Positions 60,120 to 64,000 of a DNA stretch of 64,000 nt are shown piece after piece. Made by a program: the position numbers and the translations under genes. Positions within the stretch are counted from its first letter, which is position 1. Every line of letters starts with the position of its first letter. Origin of the DNA: Amphritea atlantica (GTDB lineage: Bacteria; Pseudomonadota; Gammaproteobacteria; Pseudomonadales; Balneatricaceae). The notes below the pieces were generated by a model. The model was not told the origin of the DNA and did no database searches. It saw nothing but the letters and a program-made list of their open reading frames with translations. The stretch covers positions 1 to 64,000 of the forward strand of contig NZ_FOGB01000007.1 in the NCBI RefSeq assembly GCF_900111095.1, written 5' to 3'.

Positions 60120-62735
60120 GTGCGTAAAGCTCTGTTGTCATTAATTGCTCTGTTTAGCAGCTGTATTATCCTCTATCTGGGTATTGGCCTGATGAACATT
60201 CTTGTGCCATCACGGATGGGGCTGGAAGGGATCTCAACCGACACCATCGGTATGGTGTTGTCGATGTATTTCGTCGGGATGCTGACTGGTGCCGTCTACA
60301 GTAAGCAGTTGGTTAAACGGGTCGGCCATATCAGAGTCTTTGCTGGCAGCCTGGCGATAGAAGCGATCTGTATACTGGCTTTCACTCTGGATGCTAACGC
60401 ACTGTTGTGGGGAATATTGCGGGTTTTGCTTGGTTTCAGCCATGCCTGTCTGTTGACAGCGATGGAGAGCTGGCTCAGTGACAGCGCTACCGAAGAGACC
60501 CGGGGGAAAATCCTGGCTGTTTATAATGCCTGTATCATGGGCGGTCTGTTTTGCGGACAGTTCCTGATGGGGGTTGCTGAACCGTCTGACAATACTCTGT
60601 TTGTTCTGGTGGGTATCCTGTTCTGTATGGCCACGCTGCCGGTTCTTTTCAGTCGTTCTCAGGGCCCGGTGATTGAAACTGTCGCGCCGATGTCGATCAT
60701 CTCTCTGTACAAAATATCCCCTCTGGGGGTGGTAACCTGTTTAACATCGGGCGCGGTCTATTCTGCACTGTTTAACCTGTTGCCGGTTTTTGCTGCTGAG
60801 TATCATATCAGCGGTTTTCAGCTGTCACTGTTTATGGGCTGTGCCATCCTGGGCGCCTTCAGCATGCAGTTTCCGGTGGGGGCTCTGTCGGACCGTTTAG
60901 ATCGACGGACCATATTGCTGGGTTTGCTGCTGCTTTCCTCTGTGCTTGGCGTTGCAATTATCCCGCTGGCGGCGATGCATATGATGACCGGCATCTTTAT
61001 TCTCTGTGGTCTGACGTCAGGGATGGTGGCCTGTTATTACCCGCTGAGCGTGGCTGAGGCGTTTGATAAACTGAAAAAATCTGAGATGGTATCCGCCATG
61101 GGCAGCATGCTGCTGGCCTTTGGTATCGGTGGTGCGATTGGCCCCTACACGGCGTCTCTGGTGATGTCCGCTTTTGGCAGTTCCAGCCTGTTCTATTTTC
61201 TCGCGGTATCACAGATGCTTCTGGCGTTGTTCACTATCTACCGTATGTCTGTCAGTAAGGCGCTGCCAGTCGAGGATCAGGAAGGCTTTGTGATGCAGGG
61301 TGAGGCACTGACCACGTCGGTTTACCTTGATCCCCGGACCGAGTATACCGAGCCTGAAGCGCAGCTGAGTGCAGAGGCCGAACTTGCAATCAGCATCGCA
61401 GAATCTGATCCTGCGGCCGCTGTTAAACTGGCACGTGCACTGACCGTTAAGAATCCTGAAAGAGGTACTGAGGTGGCCGCGGCTGTTGCCAAAGTGCCGG
61501 GTATCGATGTCATGCGCCTCTATGAGGTTATGAAAGAGGCGGCTCCCTATCAGATTCTTGAGATCACTCAGGCGATTGTCAAAGCCAAGCCTGATCTGGC
61601 AGCCGATCTGGTATCTCGTCTGGCTGAATGGTATCCGCAGCAGGTGATACCTGTGGCGATTGAAGTGGGACGGGTATTTCCCGAAATGCGGATTGAGATG
61701 GCGCGTATTGCCGTTGCATCTGCACCTGAATCAGCCACCCAGGTGGCTGAATACTATGCCCGTCTGATTGCCGAGGAGCGTGAATCAATGCGTCCGGCTG
61801 ATCGTGAAGATGATACCAGTGAGGCCGATGCGCTGAACATGGCCACTGAACTCTGGGATGCTAATCCGGATCAGGCTCTGGATATTGCCGTGACCGTCGC
61901 AGGCTCGGTGCCTGAATCTGCGGTGGCCATGACAGAAGAGTATATGTCCCACTATGAATCTGAGGCAGACAGTGAGGAGACTGACAGCACTGCAGATGGA
62001 GCATCTGAGGCAGACGAGAGCGATTATCATGATGCGGTTGAATGGGTTTCGAGACTCTCTGAAGCTGCTCCTGAGCAGGCGATGGATGTTGCCGCAACGG
62101 TTGTAGAAGCGGTGCCTGAATCGATGTTCGAGGTGACGGAGCAATATCTGTCAGCAACCGATGAGGACGCAGACGATGTGACTGACAGCGATAGCGATGT
62201 CGCTGAAACGGCTGTTGACGGCTCTGACAGCGATGGTGAACAGGCTGAACCGTCTGAACAGACAGAAGAGGCCGAAGATGAGCATCAGAAAGCAATCGAG
62301 TGGCTCACCCGGATGTCTGAACTATCGCCTGAGATGTCATTGAATCTGGCGGTGAAAATTGTTGAAGCGGTACCGGAAAGTGCACGCTATGTTGCGGCGG
62401 AAGTTGCCCGGCTGTTACATGAAAGTTATCAGACCGACAATACCGGTTTAAATGACAAACCTGCCAGTGAAATTCAGGATGCCGTTGAGTTGGTTAACCG
62501 CCTTCGTGAGGTATCACCTGAGAGTGCCGAACAGGTCGCTGTCGCCGTGGTTGAAAACATCCCAGAGGCCGCCTCTGACGTTGTCGATGCGATCAGCGCT
62601 GGCGATCAGTCCAGAGAGGGGGAGTGGGTAGACTCTATTGACCGGAATAGTGAACGGCAGGTGGATACCCGTAATGCTGGCGGTTCGGATGTCCCTTCTG
62701 GTGATGATGCTGAAAAGCCAGAGAAAGACCATTAA
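60120..62735 (+). CDS. MFS transporter fused to an acidic helical-repeat domain
   Basis: An 871-residue protein starting with GTG. Residues 1-395 are a 12-TM MFS transporter (YcaD-like; LVKRVGHIRVFAGSL and GALSDRLDRRTILLGLL are the motif A copies). Residues about 396-871 are soluble, acidic and repetitive. At least four units share A-x-x-W/L-x-x-x-(L/M)-x-E-x-(S/A)-P-E-x-(A/S)-x-x-(V/L)-A-x-x-(V/I)-(V/A)-E-x-(V/I)-P-E, starting near 570, 638, 724 and 787; earlier repeats (near 445 and 505) are shorter. Acidic linkers separate them (DADDVTDSDSDVAE). The C-terminal half could be a HEAT-like scaffold on the cytoplasmic side. Most MFS proteins end at 400. No function can be assigned. Confidence 0.85.
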   Translation: MRKALLSLIALFSSCIILYLGIGLMNILVPSRMGLEGISTDTIGMVLSMYFVGMLTGAVYSKQLVKRVGHIRVFAGSLAIEAICILAFTLDANALLWGILRVLLGFSHACLLTAMESWLSDSATEETRGKILAVYNACIMGGLFCGQFLMGVAEPSDNTLFVLVGILFCMATLPVLFSRSQGPVIETVAPMSIISLYKISPLGVVTCLTSGAVYSALFNLLPVFAAEYHISGFQLSLFMGCAILGAFSMQFPVGALSDRLDRRTILLGLLLLSSVLGVAIIPLAAMHMMTGIFILCGLTSGMVACYYPLSVAEAFDKLKKSEMVSAMGSMLLAFGIGGAIGPYTASLVMSAFGSSSLFYFLAVSQMLLALFTIYRMSVSKALPVEDQEGFVMQGEALTTSVYLDPRTEYTEPEAQLSAEAELAISIAESDPAAAVKLARALTVKNPERGTEVAAAVAKVPGIDVMRLYEVMKEAAPYQILEITQAIVKAKPDLAADLVSRLAEWYPQQVIPVAIEVGRVFPEMRIEMARIAVASAPESATQVAEYYARLIAEERESMRPADREDDTSEADALNMATELWDANPDQALDIAVTVAGSVPESAVAMTEEYMSHYESEADSEETDSTADGASEADESDYHDAVEWVSRLSEAAPEQAMDVAATVVEAVPESMFEVTEQYLSATDEDADDVTDSDSDVAETAVDGSDSDGEQAEPSEQTEEAEDEHQKAIEWLTRMSELSPEMSLNLAVKIVEAVPESARYVAAEVARLLHESYQTDNTGLNDKPASEIQDAVELVNRLREVSPESAEQVAVAVVENIPEAASDVVDAISAGDQSREGEWVDSIDRNSERQVDTRNAGGSDVPSGDDAEKPEKDH

Positions 62736-62754
62736 AGAGAAGGCTGTTAAAGAG

Positions 62755-62785
62755 GATCGGCGGGCTGGGTTTCCCGCTGATCTTT
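62755..62785. terminator. Bidirectional terminator between convergent genes
   Basis: Stem GATCGGCGGG / CCCGCTGATC (one G-U pair), loop CTGGGTTT, with AAAGAG on the left and TTT on the right. Confidence 0.75.
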
Positions 62786-62837
62786 ACCTGCTTAAGTTAA
62801 GTTCATGTTTAAGCTGAGGTCTGACAGCTTTAACGAC

Positions 62838-63977
62838 TTACAATGATCTTGCCAGTCGGGTCACCGCTTCAGCAGCCAGGGATGGCTCAGTATTGCTGAA
62901 GTTGAGCCTGATGGCATTATCTGTCTCTTTATCCCCGTCAGGGTAGAATGCGGCGCCAGGCACAACGGCAAGTTTATGTTCAAGGGCGCGGGCGGCTACT
63001 TCACTGCCTCTGCCTTTGCGCAGCTTCAGCCAGATAAACATACCGCCCTCTACCGTTTCAAACTCCACCTGCTGGCCCAGTTGCTGATGCAGCTCAGTGC
63101 TCAGTTGCTGATAGCGCTGCTGATATCCAAGTCGCAGGCTGATAAGGTGGTCTGGATATCCGGGATGATTCAGTAGATCGTTGATGATCGCCTGCTGAGG
63201 GATACCGGTATGCAGGTCGACCGCCTGCTTAATTCGTTCAGCAACCCTGATAAATTCAGCGGGGCCACTCATCGCGCCGACACGTAGCCCCGGAAATCCG
63301 ATCTTGGAGAATGATTTCAGAGTGATTGTCTGTTCCGGGCAGAGCTGACTGAGGGGGCGTTGCTGTTCGCCACTGAAACGTAACTCGCGGTAGGGAATGT
63401 CCTCGATCAGCGTTACACCATAGCGCCGGCACAATCGGGCAACGTCGATTCTCACCCCGGCCGACCATACACGTCCGGTAGGATTGTGAAAGTCAGGCAC
63501 CGCATAAAACAGTCTGACTGTGGGGTGTTGCAGGTAGTCTTCGAGCTGCGTCAGATCCGGGCCCTCTGAGTTACTGTTCAACGGGCAGATAGTTGCACCG
63601 CTGAGCTGAAACGCCTGTAGTGCACCCAGGTAAGCTGGCACTTCGGCAATCACCGCATCACCTGGTTCCAGAAGCGCCCGGGCTAGCAGATCAAGACCCT
63701 GTTGACTGCCGTTACAGATTAACCAGGGGTGGGGGTGTTGCGGATCAGACTGACTGAGTGTATCCAGTAAAGGCTGATATCCCCGGCTGCTACCATACTG
63801 AAACAGATGCACGTTATCCGCCAGTGACTGGCAGGTTTGCTGCACGAGTTTGACCGGTAACAAAGAGGATGCGGGCAACCCACCGGCCATTGAGATCATA
63901 TCGGGCTGTACCGCCGCTTTGAGGATCTCCCTGATATAGGATGGGTTTAATGCGCCGGCAAGTCTGGCAAACTTCAT
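62838..63977 (-). CDS. PLP-dependent aminotransferase (class I/II)
   Basis: A 379-residue fold-type I aminotransferase of the MocR/LysN-like branch. The PLP lysine is in TLKSFSKIGFPGLRVG; DFHNPTGRVW and IEDIPYRELRF are the pocket residues (NPTG, D..Y); PDMISMAGGLPASSLLPV is the typical N-terminus (2-aminoadipate/aromatic aminotransferase-like). No DNA-binding domain is attached. The amino donor is not known. Confidence 0.88.
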   Translation of the reverse strand: MKFARLAGALNPSYIREILKAAVQPDMISMAGGLPASSLLPVKLVQQTCQSLADNVHLFQYGSSRGYQPLLDTLSQSDPQHPHPWLICNGSQQGLDLLARALLEPGDAVIAEVPAYLGALQAFQLSGATICPLNSNSEGPDLTQLEDYLQHPTVRLFYAVPDFHNPTGRVWSAGVRIDVARLCRRYGVTLIEDIPYRELRFSGEQQRPLSQLCPEQTITLKSFSKIGFPGLRVGAMSGPAEFIRVAERIKQAVDLHTGIPQQAIINDLLNHPGYPDHLISLRLGYQQRYQQLSTELHQQLGQQVEFETVEGGMFIWLKLRKGRGSEVAARALEHKLAVVPGAAFYPDGDKETDNAIRLNFSNTEPSLAAEAVTRLARSL

Positions 63978-64000
63978 GGCTCTGTCCTGTTGTTTGTGTT

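Overview
The window looks like chromosomal DNA of a marine gammaproteobacterium. Three things point there: the housekeeping block folD - tRNA-Arg/His/Leu/His - tig - clpP - clpX matches the order known in Pseudomonas-type genomes, the isocitrate lyase N-terminus is of the long Pseudomonas/marine type, and there is a NhaD sodium/proton antiporter and a rhombosortase. I would guess an Oceanospirillales-like organism, but this is inference from gene content and no genus can be named.

Layout. 0-10 kb: start of aceA (isocitrate lyase) with a divergent LysR regulator, a three-gene YbjQ/YbjQ/M48-peptidase operon, a small P-loop kinase, a secreted serine hydrolase, katG, and a secreted beta-propeller protein divergent from an XRE-type regulator. 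10-21 kb: a P450 - ferredoxin - ferredoxin reductase operon with a divergent AraC regulator, nhaD, a second AraC regulator divergent from a tandem SnoaL protein plus aldehyde dehydrogenase, a FUSC-type membrane protein and an MscS channel. 21-30 kb: a TVP38/disulfide-reductase fusion, folD, four tRNA genes, tig, clpP, clpX and a YebC-family gene. 30.8-43.7 kb: a complete chromosomal integron. 44-64 kb: LysE exporter, a CPXCG mini-protein, purC, an MFS pump, ppsR/ppsA, a pseudouridine synthase, a GlyGly-CTERM VIT/VWA protein coupled to its rhombosortase, an XRE paralogue, GNAT, EamA, DUF1499, a metallopeptidase-like protein, TauE/SafE, a thioesterase, an 871-residue MFS fusion protein and an aminotransferase.

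The integron is the main accessory region. A 328-residue IntI with the integron-specific insert is read leftward from a promoter with a perfect LexA box (31767-31782). Rightward of it lie 17 gene cassettes (18 genes), all on the plus strand, each closed by a recognisable attC site; the attC sites differ widely in length (56-121 bp), and the last two or three are degenerate. The third cassette carries two overlapping genes, an ABC-type ATPase and an HNH nuclease, whose architecture matches the Septu (PtuA/PtuB) anti-phage system. Other cassettes carry a PIN-like nuclease, a candidate PD-(D/E)xK protein, a SUKH (SMI1/KNR4) protein, a DUF1963 protein, a nucleotidyltransferase-fold protein, small zinc-ribbon and membrane proteins, a lipoprotein whose C-terminus is translated from its attC site, and a PhzF-like enzyme. 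Taken together this looks like an SOS-inducible store of defence and immunity genes.

The most novel-looking items outside the integron are the MFS transporter fused to about 475 residues of acidic helical repeats, the translationally coupled rhombosortase/target pair, and the YbjQ-YbjQ-M48 operon.
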